A DNA stretch of 45,118 nucleotides from Bacillota bacterium (GCA_021820465.1 JAKADP010000001.1:1-45118), one strand, 5' to 3'; shown: positions 26,159 through 35,178, counted from the stretch's first letter. Notes: a model not told the origin generated them from the letters alone. Numbers and translations: made by a program.

Positions 26159-27009
26159 GGGGCCACCCGGCCGCGCCGGCCATAGGCCCCGGCGAGCGCG
26201 TCGGCGATCGCCTCGTCCGGCATTGCCGCCGCTTGGGCTCCCCGGACGAGGTGCAGCCAAAATTCGCGATTGCCGTCCCGCCCGGTCACGGGGCACGCCA
26301 TGACGTCCGTCCACGCCAAATCCCAGTCAGCCATGGAGCGGCCGTAGTGCTGGAGCACCCGGCCCACCGCCTCCCTGTCCCTGACCACGCCACCCTTACC
26401 CACGTACAGCGGCCCCACCTCAAATTGGGGTTTGAACAGCGCCAGCACCAGTCCGCCGGGCGCGACTGTGCGAGCCACCGGGCCCAGCACCCGGTTCAAG
26501 CTGATGAACGACACATCGATTGAGGCCGCGTCCAGGAAAGTCCAGGCACCACCGCCTGCGCCTTCCTCGGCGGCCGCCAATTGGCTGGCCGACAGGTTGC
26601 GGGCATTCACCCCGTCCAGGACCACGACGCGCGGGTCCGCCGCCAGCGGAGCGCGGAGCTGGTGATGGCCAACATCCACCGCGTACACGCGCTGGGCGCC
26701 GTGGCGGAGCCAGGTTTCCGTGAAGCCCCCCGTCGACGCCCCCACATCCACCACGCGCCATCCGGTCGGCGCCACACCCCACCGATCCAGCGCAGCGCCA
26801 AGCTTGCCCGCGCCGCGACTGGCCGGGAGGGCAGCGTCCGCCTCCCGCTCCACACGGCTGTCCGCCAGGACCCACTCGCCGGGGCGCCGGACTGTTCGGC
26901 CGTTGACTCGGACGAACCCACTCCGGATGGCGTCTTGGGCGCGCGCTCGACTGGAATACCACCCCTGCCGCATCACCGCCCGATCCAGCCGCTCGCCCGC
27001 CCGGTCCAC
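26155..27009 (-). CDS. tlyA: TlyA family rRNA methyltransferase (hemolysin A-like)
   Basis: A 284-residue protein with an N-terminal S4 RNA-binding domain (RLDRAVMRQGWYSSRARAQD to VRVNGRTV, about 7-45) and an FtsJ-type SAM-dependent methyltransferase domain: VVDVGASTGGFTETWL (SAM motif I, about 87), VYAVDVG, FLDAASIDVSFISLNRVL and LFKPQFEVG. TlyA of mycobacteria methylates ribose in 16S and 23S rRNA; the same is likely but not proven here. GTG 27009 follows the dxs stop with no gap (TAG then GTG). The order dxs-tlyA is that of Bacillus (yqxC). Confidence 0.93.
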   Translation of the reverse strand: MDRAGERLDRAVMRQGWYSSRARAQDAIRSGFVRVNGRTVRRPGEWVLADSRVEREADAALPASRGAGKLGAALDRWGVAPTGWRVVDVGASTGGFTETWLRHGAQRVYAVDVGHHQLRAPLAADPRVVVLDGVNARNLSASQLAAAEEGAGGGAWTFLDAASIDVSFISLNRVLGPVARTVAPGGLVLALFKPQFEVGPLYVGKGGVVRDREAVGRVLQHYGRSMADWDLAWTDVMACPVTGRDGNREFWLHLVRGAQAAAMPDEAIADALAGAYGRRGRVAP

Positions 27010-28941
27010 CTAAGCGCGGCGCCGCGCGGGATGAAGCCAGCCGGCCACCCGTGCCGAAATGGCTTCCGGCGTGAGGCCGTACTCCGCCAGGAAGTGCTCC
27101 ACGGGCCCATGATCAATAAAGGCGTCGGGCAGCGCCAACACGCGCACGGGGGTGGCCACGGCGTCTCGCTCCGCCCATTCCAGCACCGCGGCGCCAAACC
27201 CACCGGCCGCCACGTGCTCCTCTAAGGTCACGATGAGCCCACTCTCCCTGGCCGCGCCTTTCAAGAGTTCCTCATCCAGCGGCTTGGCAAATCGCGCGTT
27301 GGCCACCCCCACGCGAAATCCCCGGCGCCCCAGCTCCTCCGCCGCCGCCAGCGCCGTGTAGACGATGGGGCCAAACGCGATGAGGGTAACGTCCTCGCCA
27401 TGCGCGAGCCACTCGCCCGCGCCCCAGGGGACGCCGACTAAGGGATCGGTGAGCGGCACGCCCCGGCCCGGTCCGCGCGGGTAGCGCAGGGCGACCGGCC
27501 CCTCCCGCTGAAAGGCGCTGTAGAGCAGCTGCCGGGTGTCCGCTTCGTCTTTGCCCATAGCCACGGCCATATTGGGAATGGCCCGGAGAAACGCCACGTC
27601 GTACACGCCCTGGTGCGTGGCGCCATCGGCGCCCACGAGCCCCGCCCGGTCCACGCCAAACACCACCGGCAGATTCTGATGCGCGACGTCATGCACCACC
27701 TGGTCGTAGGCGCGCTGCAGGAAGGTGGCATACACGAGAAAGGCCGGGCGCATGCCCGCGGCGGCCAGCCCGGCCGCAAACGTCGTGGCGTGCTGCTCCG
27801 CGATGCCCACGTCAAACGCGCGGTCCGGGAACACCGCCTGGAAGCGATCCACCCCCGTGGAATCCGGCATGGCCGCCGTGATCGCCACCACCCGGGGATT
27901 GTCCCGCGCCATCTCAATGAGCGTGTCGGCCACCACCTGGCTGTAGCTGGGCGGCTGGCTTTTCTTCACAAATTGACCCGACACCACATCAAACGGCCCC
28001 GGCCCATGAAACTTGGCCGGAGCGGCTTCCGCGGGGTGAAACCCCTTGCCCTTCTGGGTAATGACATGCAGCAGCACCGGCCCGTCCACTGCGGCGGCCC
28101 GCTCCAGCGTGGGGATCAGCTGACTCAAGTCATGCCCATCCAACGGCCCCAGGTACAAAAAGCCCAATTCCTCAAAAACATTGCGGGGCAACACCAAGTG
28201 CTTGAGGCCGTCCTTGACACGCTCCGCCGCGCTGTGGAGGCGCCCACCCACCAAGGGCAGGCCACGCAGCAGCACCTCCACATCCTGCTTGAGGCGCCGG
28301 TACGACGGACGCACCCGCAGGTCCGTCAGATACGCAGACAGCGCACCAACATTGGGAGCGATGGACATGGAGTTGTCGTTCAACACCACAATGAGCCGCC
28401 GCCCGAGGTGCCCAATTTGATTCAGCGCCTCCCAGGCCAAGCCCGCCGTCATCGCCCCGTCGCCAATCATGGCCACCACGTGGTGCGACTCATGGTGCAA
28501 ATCTCGCGCCACCGCCATCCCCAGGGCCGCAGACAGAGAGGTGGACGAGTGCCCCGCCTCCCACACGTCGTAGGGACTTTCGTGGCGCTTCAAAAATCCG
28601 CTGGGGCCGCCCAGCTGCCGCAGGCGCTCAAACTCCCCGCGGCGCCCGGTCACCAGCTTGTGGCCATACGCTTGGTGGCCAATGTCAATCACCAGCCGAT
28701 CGCGCGGCGTGTCAAACACCCGGTGCAGCGCCAGCAGGACTTCGACGGCGCCCAGGCTGGCCCCCACGTGCCCGCCGGTGCGGGACGTGGTGTGCAAAAT
28801 CGCCCGGCGCACTTCGGCCGCCAGCTGCTCTAAGTCCTCCACCGGCCAGCTGCGAAAGTCCGCTGGGCTCTCCACCCGATCAAGCCACGGATACTGCGCC
28901 AGTCCGCCTTCCCCCGACGCCGTGTCTGGCTCTATCGCCAT
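27010..28941 (-). CDS. dxs: 1-deoxy-D-xylulose-5-phosphate synthase
   Basis: Thiamine-diphosphate enzyme (643 aa) joining pyruvate and glyceraldehyde-3-phosphate, the first step of the MEP isoprenoid pathway. Landmarks: IDIGHQAYGHKLVTGR, GHSSTSLSAALGMAVARD, the ThDP motif GDGAMTAGLAWEALNQ to LNDNSMSI, and in the second half GIAEQHATTFAAGLA (catalytic Glu) and DRAGLVGADGATHQGVYD. The third, transketolase C-like domain follows (VTLIAFGPIV onwards). ATG at 28941 with AAGGAGG upstream. It stands 38 bases after ispA, with which it supplies prenyl chains. Confidence 0.98.
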   Translation of the reverse strand: MAIEPDTASGEGGLAQYPWLDRVESPADFRSWPVEDLEQLAAEVRRAILHTTSRTGGHVGASLGAVEVLLALHRVFDTPRDRLVIDIGHQAYGHKLVTGRRGEFERLRQLGGPSGFLKRHESPYDVWEAGHSSTSLSAALGMAVARDLHHESHHVVAMIGDGAMTAGLAWEALNQIGHLGRRLIVVLNDNSMSIAPNVGALSAYLTDLRVRPSYRRLKQDVEVLLRGLPLVGGRLHSAAERVKDGLKHLVLPRNVFEELGFLYLGPLDGHDLSQLIPTLERAAAVDGPVLLHVITQKGKGFHPAEAAPAKFHGPGPFDVVSGQFVKKSQPPSYSQVVADTLIEMARDNPRVVAITAAMPDSTGVDRFQAVFPDRAFDVGIAEQHATTFAAGLAAAGMRPAFLVYATFLQRAYDQVVHDVAHQNLPVVFGVDRAGLVGADGATHQGVYDVAFLRAIPNMAVAMGKDEADTRQLLYSAFQREGPVALRYPRGPGRGVPLTDPLVGVPWGAGEWLAHGEDVTLIAFGPIVYTALAAAEELGRRGFRVGVANARFAKPLDEELLKGAARESGLIVTLEEHVAAGGFGAAVLEWAERDAVATPVRVLALPDAFIDHGPVEHFLAEYGLTPEAISARVAGWLHPARRRA

Positions 28942-28979
28942 AGCGCCCGCCTCCTTCCCCCGATCCCCCGATGCGTCGC

Positions 28980-29855
28980 TTAGTGATCCCGCTCTACCAC
29001 AAAGGTAGCCAAGGCATGAAGGGCGTCGGCAGAGGCGCCATGAACCTGCGACAGGGCGATGGCCAGCTCCTGCTGGGCGATCGCCTGTGCTCCTTCGATG
29101 CCGTGCAACGTCACGAACGTAGTTTTGCCTTGCCGTGCGTCGCGGCCCGTCGCCTTCCCCATCAAGAGCTGATCGCCGGCCACGTCTAACATATCATCGG
29201 TAATCTGAAAAGCCAAGCCGACCGCCTGGCCGTAGCGCGTGAGGCGCGCCACCGCCTCGGCGTCGCCCGCCAGCACCGCCGGCAGCACCGCCGCCGCCGT
29301 GATGAGGGCCCCGGTCTTGTCGCGGTGCAGGGCCAGCAGGTCGTCCGCCGAGACCCCGCTCTCGTGAGCCGGCGGATGCAAGTCGCGCACCTGGCCACCC
29401 ACCAGCCCGGCGGGACCGGCCGCGCGGGCCAGCGCCCTAAGCGCCTCCACGCGCCGCTCGGGCTCGGCCCGGCACTCCATCAGCCACTCAAAGGCCATGG
29501 GCTGCAGTGCATCCCCCGCCAGGATCGCCACGTCTTCGGACAGCGCGCGGTGCAGGGTCGGCCGCCCGCGGCGCAGGTCGTCGTTATCCATCGCGGGCAA
29601 GTCGTCGTGAATGAGGGAATAGGTGTGGATGAGTTCCACGGCGAGCGCAGCCGGCAGGAGGTCTTGGGGGTCCAGCCCCAGCCACCGCCCGGCCGCCATC
29701 ACCAGCGCCGGACGAAACCGCTTGCCCGGGGCAAGCAAGGCATACCGCAGCGCCTGATACAGCGGGGTGGGCTCCGCATGGTCCGGCGGCAGGCGCCGGT
29801 CCAGCTCGGCGTCCACAACGCCCCGCACCTCGTCGAGCCATGCGCCGCCGGTCAA
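28980..29855 (-). CDS. ispA: Polyprenyl (farnesyl) diphosphate synthase
   Basis: Condenses isopentenyl and dimethylallyl diphosphate to geranyl and farnesyl diphosphate (291 aa, all-helical). Both Asp-rich motifs are present: DDLPAMDNDDLRRG (FARM, about residue 84) and DDMLDVAGD (SARM, about 222), plus GKRFRPALVMAAGRWLG near the N-terminus. The start is TTG at 29855, overlapping the xseB stop as TTGA. Product chain length cannot be read with certainty, but length and position match farnesyl synthase YqiD/IspA. Confidence 0.96.
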   Translation of the reverse strand: MTGGAWLDEVRGVVDAELDRRLPPDHAEPTPLYQALRYALLAPGKRFRPALVMAAGRWLGLDPQDLLPAALAVELIHTYSLIHDDLPAMDNDDLRRGRPTLHRALSEDVAILAGDALQPMAFEWLMECRAEPERRVEALRALARAAGPAGLVGGQVRDLHPPAHESGVSADDLLALHRDKTGALITAAAVLPAVLAGDAEAVARLTRYGQAVGLAFQITDDMLDVAGDQLLMGKATGRDARQGKTTFVTLHGIEGAQAIAQQELAIALSQVHGASADALHALATFVVERDH

Positions 29856-30085
29856 GGCCGCGGCTCCGGGCCGCCCAGCCAGGTCACGGCCTCCGTGCCC
29901 CCGGGCCCGTTGACCGCCGCTTCCGCCGCGTCCAGGAGCCGCTGGGCCTCGGCCGATATTTGGCGCCCCTCCTGAAACAGCGCGACCGCCTCGTCCAGGG
30001 ACGTGCCCCCGCCCTCGAGCTGCTTGACGATGGCCTCTAGGCGCTCCACGAGCTGTTCAAATCGTCCCGGCGCCGCCTCAGTCAT
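29852..30085 (-). CDS. xseB: Exodeoxyribonuclease VII small subunit
   Basis: Small helical subunit (77 aa) that assembles around XseA to form the single-strand-specific nuclease. The family core is FEQLVERLEAIVKQLEGGGTSLDEAV then LFQEGRQ, written here in parts: FEQLVERLEAIV (9-20) and TSLDEAVALFQEG (28-40). ATG 30085 follows GGAGGGG; it starts 23 bases after xseA ends. Confidence 0.95.
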   Translation of the reverse strand: MTEAAPGRFEQLVERLEAIVKQLEGGGTSLDEAVALFQEGRQISAEAQRLLDAAEAAVNGPGGTEAVTWLGGPEPRP

Positions 30086-30108
30086 CCCGCACCCCTCCGT
30101 GTGTTCGC

Positions 30109-31341
30109 CTATCCGCCGTCATGACCGCTGCTTCGCGGTGCCGCGAGGGGCCGCTCCGCCGACACGGCCCAGCTTCCGTCTCGCCACCGCACATCCAACT
30201 GCTGGCCGGAGACGACCGTGCTGGCCGTGACCGGGTGGCCCGCCTGGTCCGCCACGAGGGCAAATCCCCGCGCCAGGACGGCGGTAGGATCCAATCCCGC
30301 CAGGCGGTTGGCCCACTCCGACAGGACTCGGCTGTCCAAAGCCACCACCCACCGGAACCGGTCAGCCGCCCGGTCGGCCCATCGGTCCAGCGCCACCCGC
30401 CGCTCGGCGAGGAGTCGCTCGGGGCTGCGCAGCACGCCGTGCTCCACATAGCCTGCCACACGCCGCCGCAGCTCGGTGATCCGGAGCGACAGCCAGCGGG
30501 CCGCGCGCTGGTCCAACTGAGCCAGCTGGCGCGCCAGCTGGCCATGCTCCGGCACAGCCAGCTCCGCGGCGGCGGACGGTGTGGGGGCGCGCATGTCTGA
30601 GACCAAGTCCACCAGCGTCGTGTCGATTTCGTGCCCCACCGCCGACACGATGGGCCGCGGGCACGCGTACACCGCCCGCACCACGCGCTCATCGTTGAAC
30701 GCCGCCAGGTCTTCGCTGGATCCTCCGCCTCGGGCGACGATCACCACATCCACCCCGGGGTACTCGGCGATCCGAGCGAGAGCGGCCACGATGCCCGCCG
30801 GCGCTCCTTCGCCCTGCACCGCCGTCGGCGCCACCACCAGGGGCATCCCCGGAAACCGTCGCTGCGCCACCGTGATGATGTCGTGCACGGCCGCCCCGCT
30901 GCGGCTGGTCACCACGCCCACTGCCCGGGGCAGCACCGGGAGCGGCCGCTTGGGCCGCGACAGCAGGCCCTCGGCCCGCAGCCGAGCCAGCAGGGCCTCC
31001 AGCGCCTGCCGTTCGGCCCCGGCCCCCAGCGGCTCCATCTGCTTGACGTACAGCTGCACGGCTCCCTGGGGCCGGTACACCCGGACCTGTCCCAGCACCG
31101 CCACCTGCTGGCCCGCCTGCGGCTGAAATCCCAGGGCCTGCGCGTCCTGGCGAAACATGACCGCCTTCAGTCGGCTGGCCGCATCTCCCAGGGTCAGATA
31201 CCAGTGGCCCGACGCCGGGTGGTGCTTGGCTTCCACCAGCTCTCCGGCCACCCAGCGCAGCTGCAGGCCGGGCGCCTCATCCACGGCGTGAGCCAGCTCA
31301 CCCACCAGCTGGCTCACGGTGATGATGCTACGCTCCCACAT
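30109..31341 (-). CDS. xseA: Exodeoxyribonuclease VII large subunit
   Basis: Catalytic subunit (410 aa) degrading single-stranded DNA to oligonucleotides in repair. N-terminal OB-fold (ITVSQLVGELAHAVD; HPASGHWYLTLGD, 40-100), catalytic domain with VGVVTSRSGAAVHDI, IVARGGGSSEDLAAFNDE and PIVSAVGHEIDTTLVDLV, then a long helical region and the C-terminal DPTAVLARGFALV. The ATG at 31341 lies inside folD (14-base overlap) with GGGAGG eight bases upstream. Confidence 0.96.
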   Translation of the reverse strand: MWERSIITVSQLVGELAHAVDEAPGLQLRWVAGELVEAKHHPASGHWYLTLGDAASRLKAVMFRQDAQALGFQPQAGQQVAVLGQVRVYRPQGAVQLYVKQMEPLGAGAERQALEALLARLRAEGLLSRPKRPLPVLPRAVGVVTSRSGAAVHDIITVAQRRFPGMPLVVAPTAVQGEGAPAGIVAALARIAEYPGVDVVIVARGGGSSEDLAAFNDERVVRAVYACPRPIVSAVGHEIDTTLVDLVSDMRAPTPSAAAELAVPEHGQLARQLAQLDQRAARWLSLRITELRRRVAGYVEHGVLRSPERLLAERRVALDRWADRAADRFRWVVALDSRVLSEWANRLAGLDPTAVLARGFALVADQAGHPVTASTVVSGQQLDVRWRDGSWAVSAERPLAAPRSSGHDGG

Positions 31342-32206
31342 CGACGGCGCCTCCCGCGGCTTGAACGGTATTGGCCAGCAGCGTCGCCACCGTCATGGGG
31401 CCCACCCCCCCCGGCACGGGCGTCAGCGCCCCGGCCACGCCGGCGACCTCGGGGGACACGTCGCCCACAAGGCCCGACGGGGTCCGCGTGATGCCCACGT
31501 CCACCACCGTGGCGCCGGGGCGAATCCACGCCCCTGGCACGAGGCCGGGGTGCCCCACGGCGGCCACGACAATGTCGGCCTGCTGCGTCTGCTCCCACGG
31601 GCGGGGGCTCTGTCGGTGCAGCACCGTCACACTCGCGTCCCGATGCAGCAACAGCAGCGACAGCGGCAGGCCCACCAGCGCACTGCGCCCCAATACCACG
31701 GCGCGGCGGCCGGCCACGGGGATGTGGTAGTAATCCAAGAGCGTCATCACACCTCTGGGCGTGCAGGGCACGAGGCCTGGCCGGCCGCTCACCAACCGCC
31801 CCAGGCTATCGGGGTGGAGCCCGTCCACATCCTTGGCCGGATTGATGGCCGCGATGACCTGCGCCGCATCCACCTGCCGCGGCAGGGGCAGCTGCACCAG
31901 GATACCGTGGACGGCTGGGTCCCGGTTCAGGGCCTCCACGGCACTCAGCACCGCGCTGGTGGACGCCGTGTCGGGCAGATTGATCTGCACCGACGCGATG
32001 CCCACCTCTCGACACGCCTTCACCTTACTGCGCACGTACGCCCGCGACGGCGGGTCCTCCCCCACCAGCACCACGGCCAGCCCCGGAACCCGGGGCCCGG
32101 ACCAAGACGCTACCTGAGCGGCCAGCCTCTTCTTGAGAGCCTCCGCGGCGGGCCGGCCCAGCAGCCACACCACGCCGGACTCCGGGGGCGGACCCGCATC
32201 CGTCAT
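31328..32206 (-). CDS. folD: Bifunctional methylenetetrahydrofolate dehydrogenase / cyclohydrolase
   Basis: Interconverts 5,10-methylene-, methenyl- and 10-formyl-tetrahydrofolate (292 aa), linking GlyA and glycine cleavage to purine and formyl-Met synthesis. It has the active-site SRAYVRSKVKACREVGI (Tyr and Lys), GILVQLPLPRQVD, PAKDVDGLHP, VVLGRSALVGLPLSLLLL (NADP site) and GGVGPMTVATLLANT. The ATG at 32206 overlaps the nusB stop (ATGA). Confidence 0.97.
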   Translation of the reverse strand: MTDAGPPPESGVVWLLGRPAAEALKKRLAAQVASWSGPRVPGLAVVLVGEDPPSRAYVRSKVKACREVGIASVQINLPDTASTSAVLSAVEALNRDPAVHGILVQLPLPRQVDAAQVIAAINPAKDVDGLHPDSLGRLVSGRPGLVPCTPRGVMTLLDYYHIPVAGRRAVVLGRSALVGLPLSLLLLHRDASVTVLHRQSPRPWEQTQQADIVVAAVGHPGLVPGAWIRPGATVVDVGITRTPSGLVGDVSPEVAGVAGALTPVPGGVGPMTVATLLANTVQAAGGAVDVGA

Positions 32207-32658
32207 GTCCGCCCCTCCGGCTCCTTCAGGTTCCTCGCCGGGACGGCCGGGCGCAATTCCTCGGCGGCGCGCCCCAACACCCCGTTGATAAAGCGCTTCG
32301 CCGCAGGCGTGCTGAATCGGTCCGCCAGCTGCACCGCTTCGGCGATCGCCACCGCCGTGGGCACGCTGGGCTCGTGCCCCAACTCATACAGGCCCACGCG
32401 GAGGATGGCACGATCCACCGTACTCATGCGCTCCACGCGCCACGCCACGGCCAAGCGGTCCAGATCCCGGTCCAACGACACCCGATTGGTGATGACCCCA
32501 TCCAGGAGCCGCTTCGCGTAGCGATGGCCGCTCTGCCCCATGCGCGGCACCGTGCGCTCGGCCAGCCGGCCCGGCTCCGCCGACACGAGGTCGTGCTCGT
32601 ACAGCCACTGGACCGCCGTCTCCCGCGCCTTGCCCCGGCTGGATCCACGAAACGTCAC
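32203..32658 (-). CDS. nusB: Transcription antitermination factor NusB
   Basis: All-helical RNA-binding protein (151 aa) that with NusE/S10 binds boxA in rRNA leaders to prevent premature termination. Features: RGKARETAVQWLYEHDL at the N-terminus, DRLAVAWRVERMSTVDRAIL in the centre and PTAVAIAEAVQLADRFSTPA with AKRFINGVLGR at the end, all typical. The GTG at 32658 is chosen for GGGAGG seven bases upstream; the frame stays open further upstream without support. Likely acts on the boxA-like elements at 4922-4930 and 3134-3142. Confidence 0.95.
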   Translation of the reverse strand: MTFRGSSRGKARETAVQWLYEHDLVSAEPGRLAERTVPRMGQSGHRYAKRLLDGVITNRVSLDRDLDRLAVAWRVERMSTVDRAILRVGLYELGHEPSVPTAVAIAEAVQLADRFSTPAAKRFINGVLGRAAEELRPAVPARNLKEPEGRT

Positions 32659-32662
32659 CGGG

Positions 32663-33103
32663 TCACCTCCCTCGGTCCGTGGCCCCGGCATCGTGGGCCC
32701 CTGTGGCCGCGAGGCGCTGTGCGCGCTTCGCTCCGGCGGCGTCCGGCTCCCCCTCGGAGGGAAACGCCACACCCTGCACATGAATGTGCACTTGGCGCAC
32801 TACAAGGCCGGTCATGGTTTCCACAGCCTGCTTGACGCGGTGTTGCACCTCGTTGGCCACTTCAGGGATGCGGGATCCAAACGACACCGCCAGGTACAGG
32901 TCCAACGTGGCCACCCCATCCGCCACGTCCACCTTGACGCCTTTCGACAAGCTCCGCTTGCCCAAAAGCTCCGTGATGCCACCCACTAAGCCCCCGGACA
33001 TGCCCGCCACGCCCGCCACTTCCGTGGCCGCCATACCGGCGATAATCTCCACGACATCATTGGCGATATGCACGCTGCCCCCGTCGACGGCCTCGTCTTC
33101 CAC
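32663..33103 (-). CDS. Asp23/Gls24 family protein (YqhY-like)
   Basis: A 146-residue protein, core 10-115: VHIANDVVEIIAGMAATEVAGVAGM, cited in parts as ANDVVEIIAGMAA and GVAGMSGG, then VDVADGVATLDLYLAVSFG, IPEVANEVQHRVKQAVETMTG and VRQVHIHVQGV. The family lies between accC and nusB in Bacillus, where YqhY influences acetyl-CoA carboxylase activity. GTG at 33103 with GGAGG five bases away. The C-terminal 30 residues (EGEPDAAGAKRAQRL...) are low-complexity. Confidence 0.93.
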   Translation of the reverse strand: MEDEAVDGGSVHIANDVVEIIAGMAATEVAGVAGMSGGLVGGITELLGKRSLSKGVKVDVADGVATLDLYLAVSFGSRIPEVANEVQHRVKQAVETMTGLVVRQVHIHVQGVAFPSEGEPDAAGAKRAQRLAATGAHDAGATDRGR

Positions 33104-33113
33104 AATGCCCTCC

Positions 33114-33137
33114 TCTCTCTGACCTTCTCTCTGACCT
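33114..33137. repeat. Perfect 12-base tandem duplication
   Basis: TCTCTCTGACCT occurs twice head to tail, 33114-33125 and 33126-33137, in the 48-base gap between accC and the asp23 gene, directly upstream of the asp23 ribosome site (GGAGG, 33109-33113 on the minus strand). On the transcript it is AGGTCAGAGAGA twice. Probably a slippage duplication, but it sits in a translation-initiation region. Confidence 0.8.
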
Positions 33138-33151
33138 TCTGGTCACGATGG

Positions 33152-34507
33152 TCAGGCGCCCGCGATGCGGTCGGCCAAAAAGTGCGTCGACAGCTGGCCC
33201 GCGATGAACGCCGGGTCTTCCATCAGCTGGCGGTGGAGTCCCAGCGTCGTGTGCACGCCTTCGACCTGGAACTCATAGAGTGCCCGCCGCATGCGCGCAA
33301 TCGCTTCCGGGCGATCGCGGCCCCACACCACCAGTTTGGCCAGCAGCGAGTCGTAAAACGGCTGCACCTGATACCCGGGATAGGCCCCTTCATCAACGCG
33401 CACGCCCGGTCCCAGCGGAGGCACCCACGTGGTTACCGTGCCCGGCGACGGCCGAAACTGGTGCTCGGGGTCCTCGGCGTTGATCCGGCACTCAATGGAC
33501 CAGCCCGCCATCCGCACATCGTCCTGCCCAAAGGACAGCGGCTCCCCAGCCGCGATGGTGATTTGCTCCTTGACAATGTCGATGCCCGTCACCATCTCCG
33601 TCACCGCATGCTCCACCTGAACCCGGGTGTTCATCTCCATGAAGTAGAATCGCCCATCTTCGTCCAGCAGAAACTCCAGCGTGCCGGCAGAGGTGTAGTC
33701 CACCGCCCGCGCGGCCTGCACGGCGGCCTCACTCATGGCCGCCCGCAGCTCGGGCGTCAGAGCGGGCGACGGCGCCTCCTCCATCACCTTCTGGCGGCGG
33801 CGCTGGAGCGAGGACTCCCGCTCCCCCAGCGTCACCACGTGGCCGTGCTCGTCCGCCAGGACCTGAATTTCAATGTGCCGCGGGTTGGCAATAAAGCGCT
33901 CCAGATACACGTCGGCATTCGAGAACGACGACTGCGCCTCGCGCGCGGCCCGCTCAAAGCTTTCGGCCAGCTGGTCTGCCGACTCTACGATCCGAATGCC
34001 GCGGCCGCCGCCGCCGCCGCTCGCTTTCACCAGGAGCGGATAGCCGATGCGCTCGGCCGCCCGCCGCGCCTCCTCGACGGACGCCACCACGCCGTCCGAG
34101 CCGGGAATGACCGGCACGCCGGCCTGCGCCATCGTGCGCCGGGCCGCCGCCTTGTCCCCCATGCGCTCGATGGCGGCCGGGCGCGGGCCGATGAACTTCA
34201 GATTCCAGATGCTGCACACCTCGGCAAAGCGGTGGTTCTCCGACAGGAACCCATAGCCGGGATGAATGGCCTCGGCGCCTGTCTGGACCGCCGCGTTGAT
34301 CACGTTGGGAATGTGCAGGTAGCTCTCGGACGACGGGGCAGGCCCGATCGGAAAGCGCTCGTCCGCGTAGCGGACGTGCAGCGCGTCCCGATCGGCCTCC
34401 GAATACACCGCCACCGTCTGGATGCCCAGGTCTCGTGCCGCGCGCAGCACGCGCATGGCAATCTCTCCACGGTTTGCCACCAGGATCTTCTTAAACAGCC
34501 TCCACAC
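33152..34507 (-). CDS. accC: Biotin carboxylase subunit of acetyl-CoA carboxylase
   Basis: ATP-grasp enzyme (451 aa) that carboxylates biotin on the carrier protein AccB in fatty acid synthesis. N-terminal [27 protein letters not shown], the ATP-binding loop [48 protein letters not shown] and the C-terminal [13 protein letters not shown] are all present. The usual ERDCSxQRRHQK is [12 protein letters not shown]: the conserved Cys and His are Ser and Arg. GTG 34507 is the annotated start; a CTG at the position of the usual Met-Phe-Lys-Lys start has GGAGG eight bases before it. accB, expected immediately upstream, is absent. Confidence 0.94.
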   Translation of the reverse strand: MWRLFKKILVANRGEIAMRVLRAARDLGIQTVAVYSEADRDALHVRYADERFPIGPAPSSESYLHIPNVINAAVQTGAEAIHPGYGFLSENHRFAEVCSIWNLKFIGPRPAAIERMGDKAAARRTMAQAGVPVIPGSDGVVASVEEARRAAERIGYPLLVKASGGGGGRGIRIVESADQLAESFERAAREAQSSFSNADVYLERFIANPRHIEIQVLADEHGHVVTLGERESSLQRRRQKVMEEAPSPALTPELRAAMSEAAVQAARAVDYTSAGTLEFLLDEDGRFYFMEMNTRVQVEHAVTEMVTGIDIVKEQITIAAGEPLSFGQDDVRMAGWSIECRINAEDPEHQFRPSPGTVTTWVPPLGPGVRVDEGAYPGYQVQPFYDSLLAKLVVWGRDRPEAIARMRRALYEFQVEGVHTTLGLHRQLMEDPAFIAGQLSTHFLADRIAGA

Positions 34508-34561
34508 CTCCGCCTCTGATCCACCCTATGACACCACACGGCGTCGGGGGTGTCCAGAGGG

Positions 34562-35086
34562 TCAGGAACTGCCGCCAGGCCCCGTCTTGGGAATGATCAC
34601 GATGTCCTGAGGGGGAATGCCGGTGATTTGGGTCGTCGTGTCCGCAATCTGCGCCACCTGCTGGGTGGTGAGGCGGGACTGCCCAATCACAATTTGCGCC
34701 GAATTCGGGTCCAAGGTGACCACCGCCAGCGGAAATCCGTGACCCGAGAGCACGCCTTCCACCTGCATCGCCTGCTTCCACGACTGCTGGTCCTGCACCA
34801 GGGTGAGCTCGGCCTGGCTGCGGGCCGAGGCCGACACGCTGGTATTCTTGATGATGCCCTGCAGCGTGGCGATTTCACGGCTCATCAGCTGGTCCCGACT
34901 CTGCTTCAAATTGGCGAAGTAGTTCGCCGTCATCCGGCTGGATGCGCCCGCCGGGCTGGGAGGGGCGCTTGCCGCCTGGCTGCCGCCCGAACCCGCCGAG
35001 CTGGGGCGGTGGTAGGCTACGTAGCCCACCAGAACCGCCAGCACGCCCAGAAACGCGATGAACCGCACCAACGCTGACCGATTCAT
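34562..35086 (-). CDS. spoIIIAH: Stage III sporulation protein AH
   Basis: Mother-cell membrane protein (174 aa) that spans the inner membrane once (residues 7-25, VRFIAFLGVLAVLVGYVAY) and reaches across the intermembrane space to forespore SpoIIQ, forming the channel. The C-terminal ring-building (RBM/YscJ-like) domain runs from about 50 to 170: TANYFANLKQSRDQLMSREI, LQGIIKNTSVSASARSQAE, FPLAVVTLDPNSAQIVIG. ATG 35086 with AGGAGG ten bases away. Last gene of the operon; accC follows after 54 bases. Confidence 0.92.
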   Translation of the reverse strand: MNRSALVRFIAFLGVLAVLVGYVAYHRPSSAGSGGSQAASAPPSPAGASSRMTANYFANLKQSRDQLMSREIATLQGIIKNTSVSASARSQAELTLVQDQQSWKQAMQVEGVLSGHGFPLAVVTLDPNSAQIVIGQSRLTTQQVAQIADTTTQITGIPPQDIVIIPKTGPGGSS

Positions 35087-35178
35087 GGCCCGATCGCCTC
35101 CTCGACATCTCGATGCTGCTGGTTGACACCCACGACCCGCTCTTCCTCCGACGCGTTGCCACGTCTTCTCCCGCCGGC

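Noticed and set aside
33068-34519. Long plus-strand frames opposite accC (483 codons), dxs (27613-28833) and gcvPB (42401-44146)
   Set aside because: Antisense mirrors of well-recognised genes; rich in His/Arg/Gln, without ribosome sites or recognisable domains.
35090-35178. A 16-codon frame with a ribosome site between spoIIIAG and spoIIIAH
   Set aside because: Too short, no similarity and no composition signal; probably just intergenic sequence, though it does end in an ATGA overlap with spoIIIAH.
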